Shown here in pieces: positions 52,001 to 63,336 of a DNA stretch of 64,000 bases. Under the pieces are notes generated by a model. The model was given only the letters and a program-made list of their open reading frames with translations. It had not been told where the DNA came from and did not search any database. The position numbers and the translations under genes were made by a program. Source of the stretch: Membranipora membranacea (lineage: Eukaryota > Bryozoa > Gymnolaemata > Cheilostomatida > Membraniporidae); NCBI GenBank assembly GCA_914767715.1, contig OU612073.1:4278001-4342000 (forward strand). The letters run 5' to 3'. Numbering within the stretch: the stretch's first letter is position 1; every line of letters begins with the position of its first letter.

Positions 52001-55000
52001 TAACTAATGACGCTTGCTACAAATCCAGAGAGAGGCAAAACATACTGGTATGTGTGACAAGTCGCTGCAGATTTTTTGCTCATGTTCCACTGTTAGTTTT
52101 TTGTATCTCAAAATATTGTGAATAACATTCAAGCTACCATGGCAGTAGATATCTGGTATAGAAACAAGTGATGATAGCTGTATAAGGTATCCCAGAGAAA
52201 TGGTGACGCTGCTACAATGGTAAAACTCAATAACTCTTTATCAGCCCAAGTTCCCATGAAATTAAAATCCTTATCTGTGGCACTGTGTTTGGTAATATTT
52301 ACATTTCCAGTTCCAGGGGATATATTTATGTAATTGCCCTGCTCTGTTGGTGGTGCCGCTTTTAATCTTGTCCCAGGCATAGTATGTAAGCTGTGCTCAA
52401 CTTCCCAAAGACGTTAGACACAGGTTTGTCTCGTTTTTGAGATCTTCGCAGTTAGAAAGACCAGCTAGGTGCGTTGAGTTCTGCTGTGTATATATACATG
52501 TATAGAGCTTTGTGATTACCAGGACAGTGGCAGCGCCTCAGTGGTGACCAAACATACATATTCCTGTTGATGTTGGACTAATGACTGCTTCTTTGTTTAC
52601 TTAGACATCAACTTTCTCTCCCACCCTTACAGCAGTGTGTTGTGATGTGATCACCACCCAATATATCCAAAGCTAGATGTCATCATTGTAGAACTTTTGA
52701 TTCACGATAACACTGACCAAGAAATACCTGAGGCAACCTTCCTAACATTTCTCACTTCACTCAGTCCATACCCTTCAACATCTTGTAATTCAATTTCTTC
52801 ACCATCTGATGTTTTGTGCTGCTATTTTGGCCCAAATTTTCCTGCTTTTGAGGCATGAGGTATTTGAGAATAATCTGAAATTTTTATGAATTTTAAACAC
52901 CAAATGGGGCACAGATTGGTATTTATGCTAACCTAGACAGAGCCAGCGCAGAGTGATGCCTGCGATCTGATAGTTCCTTATACTTCCACCATAAGATCCC
53001 TATTTAGTTCTCTGTGGTGACAGGCAATGTCAAAAAGTCTGTGTAAGGAATCTGACGCCAAGTGTACTTTGTATCTTTATTGGAATTCTGTGTCAGTTTT
53101 TACATCTATGTCCTTAATGTTGGCGCCTGTCAAGATCATTTGATTAGTTATAATTATGGCCAGCCTACACAGACTTCCAATCACAAGCTGGCTGGGGCAT
53201 AAAAATTAGATACTGCATTTTTGATCTTTCCATCTTAGCCTACAAACATTTTAATGGCATATGCTTTTTATTGCTTCGGCTTATGAAGGCATAGGGCAAA
53301 GAAGAAGCTTACTCCTCCAACACAAAGCCTTTCTAAGATAGGAAGACTTTGCCCTGTTTGCTATGTTTGATAGTAGAGGTTGATATGCTGTTTGTATGTC
53401 TGATATGTTCGCAAATGGCCATCTGGTCAGCAAGTGAAGCCAGCATTGTTCTTGTTTACTTTACTGGCCTGATACCATCAACTTACAAGATATTCAGATA
53501 CTATCCTTTGCCAGATAGGGCAAATGTACTTATCATATATCATCAATATACGTACATACATACATTACTCCTGCATGTTGATGGAGTGGTCTTAAGGGGC
53601 CAGTTTCATAAGCCAATAAATTATTGGTGTTTTATATTTGGTTGGTAGAGGGCCAGTAGAGGGCCAGCGCCAAGAACTGTATTTGGTGAATTCGGGCCAT
53701 CAATCATCGAGAGATACAAGACTGTGTATATCACATTGGCATGTGATGGTTTGTAGAAGTCAGACTGCCCAGTTCGCCATCACTAAAACATGTAATGACA
53801 GCAATATATTTCTATATGTACAGGACAAAGAATTGTCTGCCTATCAGCACCTTGATTGATTCTTCCTCCTGTAGATATATGTATTTCTGTGATGCCACCC
53901 TGAGCCTGATGTTATTTGTTCTGACAGAGGCTCATGTCTCCATGGTGATAGAATGTGATTATTATACTAGTATAAATAATTACGGTAGCTCCTCCCCCTG
54001 AGTGCGTTCTTGTTGACATGCCCCACCCATAATGCTGAGTGAACGTGATGTGTGTATGATTCTATACAGAATATGCAGCAGTGTCTAGTTTCGATGCTGT
54101 TTGGTTATCTATACAGTGTGTTGTTATCAAGATATTCAGTTTGAAGTACGGGTCACAACCATAAGGGATATACATATATAGTCAGCAAAGAAACTACTTG
54201 TACTGGATTAAAGCGGTTTTATTGAAAGAGTGAAATTACGCTTAGAGGGAGATATCCAGGGGCGCTGAAATCTTACATATCTCTAGAACATATTGGATTA
54301 TAGTTTACTGGTGTTCTATCTACACAGGGATTAGTTGATTGATCTCTCTACCTGTTATACCTCTATGTGTTACTACCCTATATTCGGGGATCAGCCTAGA
54401 TATTGTACCTCCCAAGGCAACAGCTGAACAAGTTGAACCGTTTAATACAATAGAGCGTTGTCAGCGCTTTCTTTGACTTGCTGAGATCAGTGTCATCGTT
54501 TACAACCAGCGGGGTGCTTCTATAATACATACAGAGCACTGATCAATTCATACAATATTTCCCTCAGATATAAATTGTTAACAGTCGGCGAGTTGATGTT
54601 TAACTTTACATCCTGATGTTAAACTGAAGCAGCAGAGTAATTAGCTGACTGAGTGTGACATGATTTCTACTCATTGCTGCCGACGTTCTCGCAGACTACC
54701 TGCATCCATCCTCGAAGCTGAACCAATAAATAAACTGACCATGACTCGACATGACTATAACCAAAACGAAGAACTTGTACTATACTGTGATGTTACTACA
54801 GAAAAGACTGTATATAGGATACAACCTGGGCTTACCTCTGGTGGATTTTACAGGAATCGCAAGAAGGCTCGGAAAGTCTTGGAGAACAGTCGCAATAAAG
54901 TACACAAAGATGGCACAGGATATGAACGCAGTGTTTCTGGTGAGTTTTTAATTACAGTAATACAAATGTACTTTGAATTACTCTTTATTTTGTTGATGTA

Positions 55001-58000
55001 TTATTCTTACCCGTGCACATGTGCATTGAGGGTTACATGGCACGACACCTCTCAACACTTCTAGAGAGTATGACAGCAGCGCACATGCGCCTGTCACTCT
55101 GCAGTACTGGGTACTGGGTCTGTCAGCAAACTGATGAAAGATGCTGTCGAGCTGCTTCCCCACTTCCACCTGTGATCGTAGCATCAGTCGGCATGTCTAT
55201 AACCTGTCAGTACCCATCAGTAACCTTTCAGTAGCCTTTCAGTAGCCTATAAATCAATCAGATCTTTAGAACTGATTCTCTCATCGATCTGTCATCTCAC
55301 CATCTTCTCCCCTACTTTAACTAAAGGCCACATACTAACTGATACTGTGTCAGTTACCCTTTTACCATCTCAGCACATCAGATAACGTAGTTTGGCATCA
55401 GAACATATGACAACATATTTGGAGCTCAGGGAGATTCAAACATTCGATTTCAGATATACTCAAATTGTTAAAATTCTTTGCTAAGAGTGAAGTGGCTTTT
55501 TAGGAGTTATTTTCTGTATCAGGGGAAACTGTGTTAAAATGTGATGAATGCAGCAGCTCTTGGAATACATGAGCCTTCAGTTAGTAGTGACTGAAAACAA
55601 ACAAACCACAGGATTTCAAATACACCTGTTTTTATGTACTATTCTAGCAAAAAATTATCACTGGCTGTCTTATTGGAGCTCAGCCAAAAAAGTTTTCTGA
55701 GCCTTTCGTTGTTATTATTATTCAACTCACATTCCTCTTTATATCAAACTATCTACCTTGAGGTACCATCAAATCACTTAGCATAAGTTTTAAAAACTCA
55801 ACTCAATCTACCCTCAGATGGTTCCGGTTTTTGTGATCCCTGAAAGCTTTCTTTGGCTAGATCCTTTAAATCTTTTCTGCACTCCTAACGTCTTATTTAT
55901 GACATTCCTGGCAATCAAGTTTGAAGTCTTGTTGGCCATCAAAAAAGCTTCATATACATACATGTCAAGAGCTAATTACTCATCTAGCTGCTCTTTGTTT
56001 AATGGCACCTTTGATAAAAGAAAAGTTTTTTTGCTCTCAACTGAACTTGGCTGAGAATCTCTACTGTATGGTCCTTAGAAGACAACATGGGTTGTGTGAA
56101 AACCTCAGTTTACATAGATACAGCTTCTGTCTGTTATGACAAGCGATCCCAAAACAAGCTTATCTTTGAGTAGCTGAACAGATACAGTGTTTGTAGAGCA
56201 CTGCTCTCATATGGGTCGGGGTGAAATAAGGTCGTGCAGTTGGTGGTTCTCCTGTGGTGTATTCAATGGGTTTGTAGTAATATGACATGTTAATTATTTT
56301 CTGTCAGTCTGAGCTATCTCTTAGAACTGGGCATGCCTGCCCCCTGCCCACGGATGGGCACATTAGTTTTCTCCAACAACCACAAAAACTTGAGTCCATT
56401 TCCTACGCTCATTAGAATCTATACTGACAACCGCATTATCACTATAATCCCAGCCACTATCACAAAGAAAATCTGTAAGGCAGTCACAAAAAGTATAATA
56501 TAGTAACCAGAGCTGCTTTCTACTACTAAGTACTAGTCCCTCTCTAGGCTCTGCAAAGTATTTATTGATGTGTTAGGATCTAGTGAACAGGCAGGCAATA
56601 TTATGTTCATCGTACTTCTCTGCTCATTACTTCCATATCCTCATACAGAGAGCTTCCTGAGAGATATTTTGTTTGTCATTGTTCCTTAGGCCGCGATGCC
56701 TTATCTGTAAGCGCAGCTAATAATCCAAATTCTCTAGGTTCAAGTTGGCCTATCTAACAATGATGACCGCTCACTTATCATAACAAGTTTTGTGATAATA
56801 TGGAGCAAACACACTCGCCAGACAACTTAAAGTGACAAAAACATGTTTTTGATTTGGGACAAAATTGAGAACACTTCTTCATTGCTTTTGTTTCAAGGTT
56901 TTTGAAGAAAGTTTTGTTCATGGATTATGATGGCATTATTACATGTAAACTAAAAAAAAAATTTCATCCCAAAAATATAATTCCAGAAAAATGTTCAAGC
57001 AGCCCAAGTTTAAGCAGCCTAAGACAAAAATGCTTTGGCTGAAGGAAGTTTAGATATCTCATTTGGTCAGTAAAATTGCGAATAACTGGTTTATATTGTC
57101 TTTTACGCTGCGGCAGTACCTACACACACTAGAGCCTCTAGGGTTCTAGGACACTCAGCCATTTCGCTCATCTGATTTAGTGGTCTGCTTATCTCAATCA
57201 GTAGTGGTCATACAAAACCAACTGTGGTTTGCTCCAGATGATCGGAGGGGGCAAAAAAATAAGAATATTTGGAAGCATCGCTTGAGGTTTGTGGAAGATC
57301 GGAGGCAGATGATTTATTAGTGAGCATGGTTATTCAGAATTCATTTATCGTTGATTTGCTCTTGAAAGGTTTATGGGTGTATTTGATTGATGTGTGGTGC
57401 AGTAACTAAGGTCACATGACTAGAGACTAATAATTTAGCTTTGTGTGTTCAACGGTTTTTATAATGTTAGAGATAAGGACAGCTTTATATACTCCCAGGG
57501 TTAGGTCAATGGTGGCTCTATCTACTGATAGGAAGGCTGCAGTTCAAGTAGCACATGAACATAACAACCTCAACTTTGGCCAAATCACTTTTCGAGGTAT
57601 GCTCAAAGAGCCTTAATGTGCTGTTTTCAAACCTTAAAGGGTTGCGTTCCTAATGTCCATAGGTTACATCCTAATGTTCAGATTGCCGGAGATAGTTGAA
57701 TGATTGTTTTTACCTCAACATGTTCCAACAGTGGAAGATCTAGATTTTATCTGCAACCCTTAAGCATCGACTTGGTTAAGGGCTCCCCCCATTACTCCAA
57801 GTCAACAAGTCGTAATCCAACACAGTTTAGATAACAGGTAATTAATGGATGCGAGGTTGGTATTAATAAGATGTGTCTCTACATTCTGGAGCCAGCATGA
57901 CGTCAATGTAAACAACATAACTCCCCTGCAGCCATGCCTGTATAGTGTACATGCAAAGGTAAATTATGGGTTTCAAACTTGTACTCAGTCTCCTTGGTTC

Positions 58001-61000
58001 AAATCTACTAATGTAAATGAACACCCAAAGACTTTATTTGTGTTCAACAGCCCAGCCCTTAGAGAGATTCTCATATCCTGAATATTTATATATGTTATGA
58101 TGGAGTCAAAATGAGTTAGGATATCTTTTGTAACCTAGAATAGGAAAAAACTTGGGTTGGTTGTCAGATTCCCAAATTAGACTTGGACTGAATCTTCTGA
58201 TTTCGGCAGGCCTTGGTGCTAAGCTATGGGTGGTAAGCTATAGGTACTTCCATCTTGAGCTATCATTTTGGTATCACTGCTAGCAATAAGAGGGAGTTCA
58301 CTGTTGTCAGTTGTATGACTTCTATTTGCGGACTTTGTATGGCAAAATATTATGGTTGGGTAGTAACCTGTACATAAATAAGCTGTAAATTCTTGAACAG
58401 CTCGGATGTGTGATAGCCAAATGCAAACTGCTGGTCTTGTGGGATTGCTGCCAAAAACAAGCTGCCTCAGTTCAGATTTCCCTTCATTCAAGCCGTCACC
58501 GGAAGTAGAGGTCACTTGTCGGGCCCCCTCAATGGACAAAGTCCCTTTGTCCTTCACATTTTTTTGCTTCTGTCCAAATTTCAAGAGTTGCTCTTAGCTG
58601 GCTCCAAGAACCGACACCCGACATGCCAACTGCCAACCTATCATCATTACAATAATATCACCTTTGACCACTGCCTAATAAATGAACTGAAATGATAGGA
58701 AACCAAACATGGAAATAAATACGTTTCCCACACGGACATGGGACTTGATCTGTTTTATGAGGGGTATTTTGTCAGTTTCACAGATCATTAAACTTGTTAA
58801 AAGCCACTTTAAAGTGTGAAAATATGGGAGCTAAGATAAATGCTTCTCTATTTGGTATACTACAGCTATAGCTTTGTGTGCCCTAGGAAGGTCAGCAGTT
58901 GAAATAACACAATGAGTAGGAGTTGAGTAATTTTTACACTTTTTTGCATAAAGTGAGTTGAGCGAAGGTTAGGATAAAGATGCTCTGTTACAACTGACAT
59001 CTGCTGTGAGCATGTCAGGTCAGCACACCAACAATACACAACATACTTCTGTGTGACCCAACACAAGATTAAGTGTGCCGCCGCCGCACAATTCATGCTG
59101 TGACTTAGCTTGATACAGGGCAGAAACTGATGAAAGGCCATTCTGCATCCCAACACAATGTATATATTAGTCAGTTGAGTCAGTCGAGTTCGTAGGCTGC
59201 CATATGTGTCCTATACCTAGTTCAAAACTCATGTCAAAGCTTTACAACCTAATAGCCTCTAATAGCCTGCCATTAGGTACTGCAGGTCAGGTCAGGTCTG
59301 TCTCCTATACTAGTATAGTAGAACTTGGATGGTCAGCTGAAAGTTTAAAACTGACCAACATTGGCCCCTAATCAGATGATGGTACAGACTAGTGGTATCA
59401 CTTAGTCTACCTGACACCTGCTCCACCCATATGCTCATTTGATACTTTGTCCGGATCAGACTAACCAGTATGGCTGCCAAAAAACTCTGTGACACATTCT
59501 TGACTGAAAAATATTTACGTTCAGATTTTATTTTTAAAGCAATCTCTACTTACGATCACTGATTACCTGTATATCTGAAAGTATAAAGTTGATTGGTTGA
59601 GGAATTTTCCAATCAAGGGATGACTTATTTCCACTTATAAACTGATGATCATTTATTATAATTTGATTGCCTCTGATAGGCATCACAATGTTTCCAATCG
59701 TTTCACCTGATTTTATTTTATTAACTGGTTACATAGACATAGCCCCAAGACAAATAAGACTCTTTCATGCCTTTATTCTTTCTAATATCGAGTGTATCAG
59801 AAAGGGTTATACTGATCCCAAAAAAATGATAAATCTGATCTTTTTACATCTCTCAGTGGTCATAAAAAATGCCTTGATCTGGAAATTTGATATGTATTTG
59901 ACTTTTCAGTGTTTACTGATCGATTAAGATTTTGGCTGCTGGCTACGGCTGGCTGTTATCTCATAAAAATGACACCTGAACGAGAGAGTAGGCTTGATGA
60001 AAATATTTGAGTGAACCTTTTCAAGGCTATCACGTTTCACACGAGAAGAAATGATAGATTGGTTAAGTGTCAGTTTTTTTCATTACATAATCTTATGTAA
60101 AGTAGATTGTTGAGAAGCCTAAGTGGGAATGTTTGCGGCTATGCATCACTAATATAAATCTCCAGACCACATCTCCCTCTCTCTCTCTCTCTTTCTCCCT
60201 TCCTCCCTCCCTCCATTGTTCCTCTTCATGGTCTACCCAATCTGGCTTTGTAAAAAACATCAAGGTGACAATCCTTGTTTTATGGGCAGTTTGGTGGATA
60301 AAATGGTTTAGAAATGGCATACCCTTTTATTGCTATGAATTCTACAATTGATGTTAATTTCCTTGCCTTGTGATGAAGTTCTAACCAGTTTTTGGACATT
60401 CAGTCTAGCTCATCAATCAACACTGTATCTTGTATGGCTTTACTTCCATCATTATTCCTGCTTATTCATGCAGCACTAGGATTTGGCTGGCTGCACTGTA
60501 AAAATAGAAATATGATCGTCAAAAAACTACAGACAGAGATCATGAATGCTTATGCCTGCACAATGACATAGCCAAAACTCAGTGTGCGACTGTAATCATG
60601 AACAATCTATTCTAAAAATAATCATTATGGATGGAGTGGTCAAATCCAAGTGTTAGTGTAACATAATAAATACATTGATAGTTTCTGACTGCCGAGTGAG
60701 TCTCTCTTAGGAAATGTTTCAACTAAAGTTATCTCCATATTGGCCCGGGGGGGGGGGGGGGCGTCGGACGAGGGGCAAAAGTCTGGGGGGGCTCAGACTA
60801 GTGTTGAGTAAAAACCTCACTTTTGAGAAGATATAAAAATTAATATGAGTTACACACAGGACATGCATATGTACACTATAATTAATATACTATCTATCAT
60901 TATAACTATTATTGATAAGGTTAATGGTTTATGTTTACAGTGCCAGCCCTCGGAGGTCAGACAGGAACCACCAGTCCGATGACATCTCCGGAATCAAGAA

Positions 61001-63336
61001 CACATCATAATAAACTCAGAGTTGTCCTACCTACTCCCAATCATCCACACCTCAGGCCGTGAGTATCTCTATCTATCTGTTATATCTATGAGTAGACGAT
61101 CTCCCCTATGATATGTACATAACAAGGTTTAGAATGAATAGAGGAGGCAATTACACAACTAACCATTGGTTTCTTTTCTGTCCATGTGTAACACAGCACT
61201 TGGTACGGTAGTAGTCTTATGACTAAGGTCTGGATGTGCGTGTGTGTGCATATTATCCCATTATTTTTTCACTTCAATAGTGTTGCTGAAATAAGGTAGA
61301 TCAGCTTGTCGCTTAGACCTTGAAGAGTTTGTTTGTGCTGGATAGCTAGCCAGATGTATTGGCTTGGTGTGTTTGCTGATGCATATTAGGCCCACCGTTA
61401 ACTGACTAATGGTGTTAGATTGCAGGACCCAATGTTGTGTGATAAGTTGCTACCCTTCTGCTGCTGAGATTGAGTCTGCAGTTTCAACCAAATCTGTGCA
61501 TTAGAAGAATTGTGAGCCTATCGTCGAGCACTGTAATCCTGCTGTTATAAGCTGCTTACTATTTTAACTCTATTTCAGTGGAGGCCGACATGCCAGTGAA
61601 GGGCAGGGTACAGAGCGCTCTCTATCCACTTATACACATGGTCATCACAGGTAATTAATAATCTCACCAACGCACTCACTCTCCTCCTCTCCCCCCCCCC
61701 CCTCCTCCCCTTCCTCCGCTAAGAATATAGTATTGAATATACCAGCAGCTCATTAATCCCTTACCATGTGTTTACATGTGTAGAGATAAACTGAGTAAGG
61801 GCCTACAACTCTACATCACTTCTTTTACGGCTGTGATCATCTAATCACAAGTTATGAAAAAAATATTATCAAAGAATTAGTTAATATTAGAAATAGTTTG
61901 CTCTGTTAGTTTAGTAATGACAGCTTTAGATTTAGGCTGCTTGTCCTGATCTTCTCAAAATAAACAAAGTGTTTCCATAAGAGATACTTTATCAGTCATA
62001 ACTACTAACCTAAGACTATCTATCACAATGACTTCTATTTGCACTTTCTTTGTAATTAGATGAACGGTTGTGGGTTTAGTTTTCGGTCAATCACATGTAA
62101 GATCAAAACGCAATAACCTTCATATATAATGATAGGTAAAATTATATTATGGAGTTGTCTTCAGAATGTGTAATTAACTTGTGAAGGAAATGATAACTGA
62201 GATTTGTGTGTTCTCTGTTTCATTCTATAGCCTCTACAGGTTGGTTTGGTTGTCTCCCATGTTGTTTTGAGTTTTGAGTTTTATTTATTAACATTTGTAA
62301 ACTTAGTACCCCATTGATGAATGTGGTCATCCTCTTGTTTTGCCCTCTCTAAACTTGACCCCTAATCGTGTTTTGCGAGTGTTAACTTGTTTCTTGGTAG
62401 TGTTTCTTATTTGAAGAACTGCCTATAAATATGTTCTTGAAGAAAAAAACAACATGCAAAATTGTGACACTCTTTGAAATTATAAAACATGACTTGAATA
62501 TGGTCCAAACAACTGTTGTGTCTTATCAAAAGAGAAATAATACCCTTCCGTTACACTGCTCCAACAATCTATATACAAATGACCAGAGGGTAAAGTTATT
62601 GTGTTTTTCTCTATCTAGCCTGCCACCTTCGGCTTCACCTACAAACTCTATATCTTCATGGAGATTCTACTCTGCTAAAAGGTTTTATTTATTGTCTCAA
62701 TCATTCCTCCATGTGCTTGTAGGGCACCTCATGATTACAAAGCAACAGATCTCATCTATATAGATCACATTATTGACGGTTCAATGTTGATGATCGTGTT
62801 CCAACTAATATTAACAGAACTAGGCTATATATTTATCCCAGTATCATATCTGGTAAAAAATTTCCCCCAAAAGAGCTTTTGTTGCAAATCATGAAGGTGC
62901 CTGGCATGTACAGTCTGCAGCATACAGAGGCATGCAGCCCGGCCCTGAACTGTGTGAGCGTGAAGTGTATTGTGTCTATGTGTGTCTCAAGTTGCCATGC
63001 CATCTCACTCTACACACTGTATGCCTGTATTGTAACGGAGATACTTCAGACTATACAAGGCCATTCTCCGGACCACATCTCTCCGGAGATGAGCCGGCTG
63101 TACTACACCCCTGTCTTTTATATTTTGCGGTGTTCTGTGTCAGAGGTTACCTGTTAGTATGTAGTTTACTTATACATTCTCAGCTGCCTTGCCGTGTTGT
63201 GACCACTCCTGTTGTGGTAGTTCAGTTTATTTATGGTATATTTATTTGTGCATGTGTTTGATTTTGTTTTTAGTCGGTCTGCGAGTCCTTTGGTAGCCTC
63301 GAGTGCCTCTCCGAGCTGGCCAAAATGTTCACCTAA
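31044..63336 (+). CDS. MAP3K5: MAP3K5/ASK1-family MAP kinase kinase kinase, 25 exons traced, C-terminus beyond window
   Basis: Exons: 31044-31222, 31643-31862, 32925-33103, 34299-34380, 35167-35259, 35824-35933, 36054-36227, 36506-36618, 37371-37550, 37859-38004, 38210-38275, 38468-38652, 38950-39049, 41300-41433, 41833-41950, 42352-42465, 43760-43898, 44174-44301, 46690-46787, 47885-47947, 54854-54939, 60941-61058, 61579-61650, 62619-62681, 63274-63336. All phases match, giving 1007 residues so far. The family phosphorylates MAP2Ks of the JNK and p38 pathways under stress. The N-terminal part has [23 protein letters not shown], close to the ASK1 thioredoxin-binding region. The central regulatory region has [25 protein letters not shown] and [14 protein letters not shown]. 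The kinase domain is at about 620-873. The family's coiled coil and SAM domain have not appeared by the last exon. MAP3K15 and MAP3K6 are vertebrate paralogues, so this is best read as the single invertebrate ASK. Confidence 0.94.
33708..33806. repeat. 33-bp tandem repeat, three copies
   Basis: Units start CAAGTTAYAAGTTTACC at 33708, 33741 and 33774 and each ends GGTACTAAACT. It lies in intron 3 of the kinase gene. Confidence 0.93.
34822..34861 (+). repeat. G-rich AGTCTG/CAGACT dispersed repeat, copy 3
   Basis: GCGGGGCGGGCGGTGGGC, then AAAAGTCTGG, a G-run and CTCAGACTA. It lies in intron 4 of the kinase gene. Confidence 0.85.
38370..38416. repeat. Imperfect hairpin with GGAGTTGT ends
   Basis: Arms 38370-38390 and 38395-38416 begin GGAGTTGT and end ACAACTCC, and pair at most positions. 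It lies in intron 11 of the kinase gene and is related in its ends to the hairpins at 5406 and 25181. Confidence 0.8.
39050..41299 (+). other. Intron 13 of the ASK1-like gene
   Basis: AT-rich, with a short tandem duplication near 39463-39508 (GGCTGTGTATGGGGATGG twice) and a 28-base AG microsatellite at 41191-41218, about 80 bases before the acceptor. No coding content was seen. Confidence 0.7.
41191..41218 (+). repeat. AG microsatellite
   Basis: Fourteen AG dinucleotides just upstream of the first kinase-domain exon. Confidence 0.95.
42272..42341. repeat. 25-bp tandem repeat just upstream of exon 16
   Basis: GTTTGATGTAACACTTATTC recurs at 42282 and 42307, with a partial third copy at 42332. 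It ends about 10 bases before the acceptor at 42351. Confidence 0.85.
44302..46689 (+). other. Intron 18 of the ASK1-like gene
   Basis: 2.4 kb of AT-rich sequence with a GAT triplet run near 44960 and a GAAGA repeat near 46168-46205. Nothing coding was recognised. Confidence 0.65.
48762..48784 (+). repeat. G23 homopolymer
   Basis: Twenty-three consecutive G residues. Other long runs: G14 at 9581, C15 at about 14292 and G15 at about 60747. Confidence 0.95.
50069..50335. repeat. 15-bp minisatellite, about 17 units, in intron 20
   Basis: Units read TGGTTAGACCCTGTA or TGGTTAGACTCTGTA with few changes. Because the unit is a multiple of three and stop-free, long open frames appear on both strands; these are by-products of the repeat and not genes. 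Confidence 0.97.
54660..54853 (+). other. In-frame upstream extension of ASK1-like exon 21 (possible alternative first exon)
   Basis: An ATG at 54660 opens a frame that runs without a stop into exon 21 in the correct frame. An alternative acceptor AG before 54695 would also join to exon 20 in phase and add about 53 residues. The acceptor at 54852-54853 is preferred for the main form, because the sequence directly after it (NRKKARKV) resembles the basic stretch that follows the kinase domain in ASK1. Confidence 0.4.
58219..58584 (-). CDS. Unrecognised antisense open frame, 121 codons
   Basis: An uninterrupted frame of 121 residues (starts [14 protein letters not shown]) lies on the opposite strand within intron 21 of the kinase gene. 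Its base composition is somewhat richer in GC than the flanks. No domain, signal peptide or family was recognised, and no splice context could be established. It may be a nested gene, a fragment of a mobile element, or chance. Confidence 0.2.
   Translation of the reverse strand: MKFGQKQKNVKDKGTLSIEGARQVTSTSGDGLNEGKSELRQLVFGSNPTRPAVCIWLSHIRAVQEFTAYLCTGYYPTIIFCHTKSANRSHTTDNSELPLIASSDTKMIAQDGSTYSLPPIA
60744..60802 (+). repeat. G-rich AGTCTG/CAGACT dispersed repeat, copy 4
   Basis: A G15 run, GCGTCGGACGAGGGGC, then AAAAGTCTGG, a G-run and CTCAGACTA. It shares GTCGGACG with copy 1. Confidence 0.88.

Larger units (their letters stand above)
47948..54853 (+). other. Intron 20 of the ASK1-like gene (6.9 kb)
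   Basis: This is the longest intron in the window. It holds a TCTGGTATCCATA triplication near 48251-48292, a G23 run (48762-48784), the 15-bp minisatellite at 50069-50335 and a G-run near 51951. The open frame at 54660-54853 runs directly into exon 21 in frame and may be an alternative first exon. Confidence 0.7.
54940..60940 (+). other. Intron 21 of the ASK1-like gene (6.0 kb)
   Basis: It holds an antisense open frame (58219-58584), a CT-rich tract (about 60172-60213) and one copy of the G-rich AGTCTG repeat (60744-60802). Otherwise nothing was recognised. Confidence 0.65.
54854..63336 (+). other. MAP3K5: Exons 21-25 of the ASK1-like gene: 14-3-3 motif and Ser/Pro-rich region
   Basis: Five small exons follow the kinase domain. 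Exon 21 gives NRKKARKV and ends in the middle of RSVSVP, which exon 22 completes. This fits the 14-3-3 consensus RSxSxP and matches the position of RSISLP in ASK1, with Ser about 902 as the predicted phospho-site. Exons 22-25 are rich in Ser, Pro and His, poorly conserved, and each enters in a consistent phase. The exon at 63274 ends with a GTAAGA donor, so the gene continues past the window. Confidence 0.8.

Noticed and set aside
60172..60213. CT-rich tract as a possible regulatory pyrimidine element
   Set aside because: It is a simple microsatellite deep in an intron with no exon nearby.
62879..63261. Overlapping open frames of 92 and 109 codons
   Set aside because: They lie in the intron between kinase exons 24 and 25 and show no family similarity or splice consistency.
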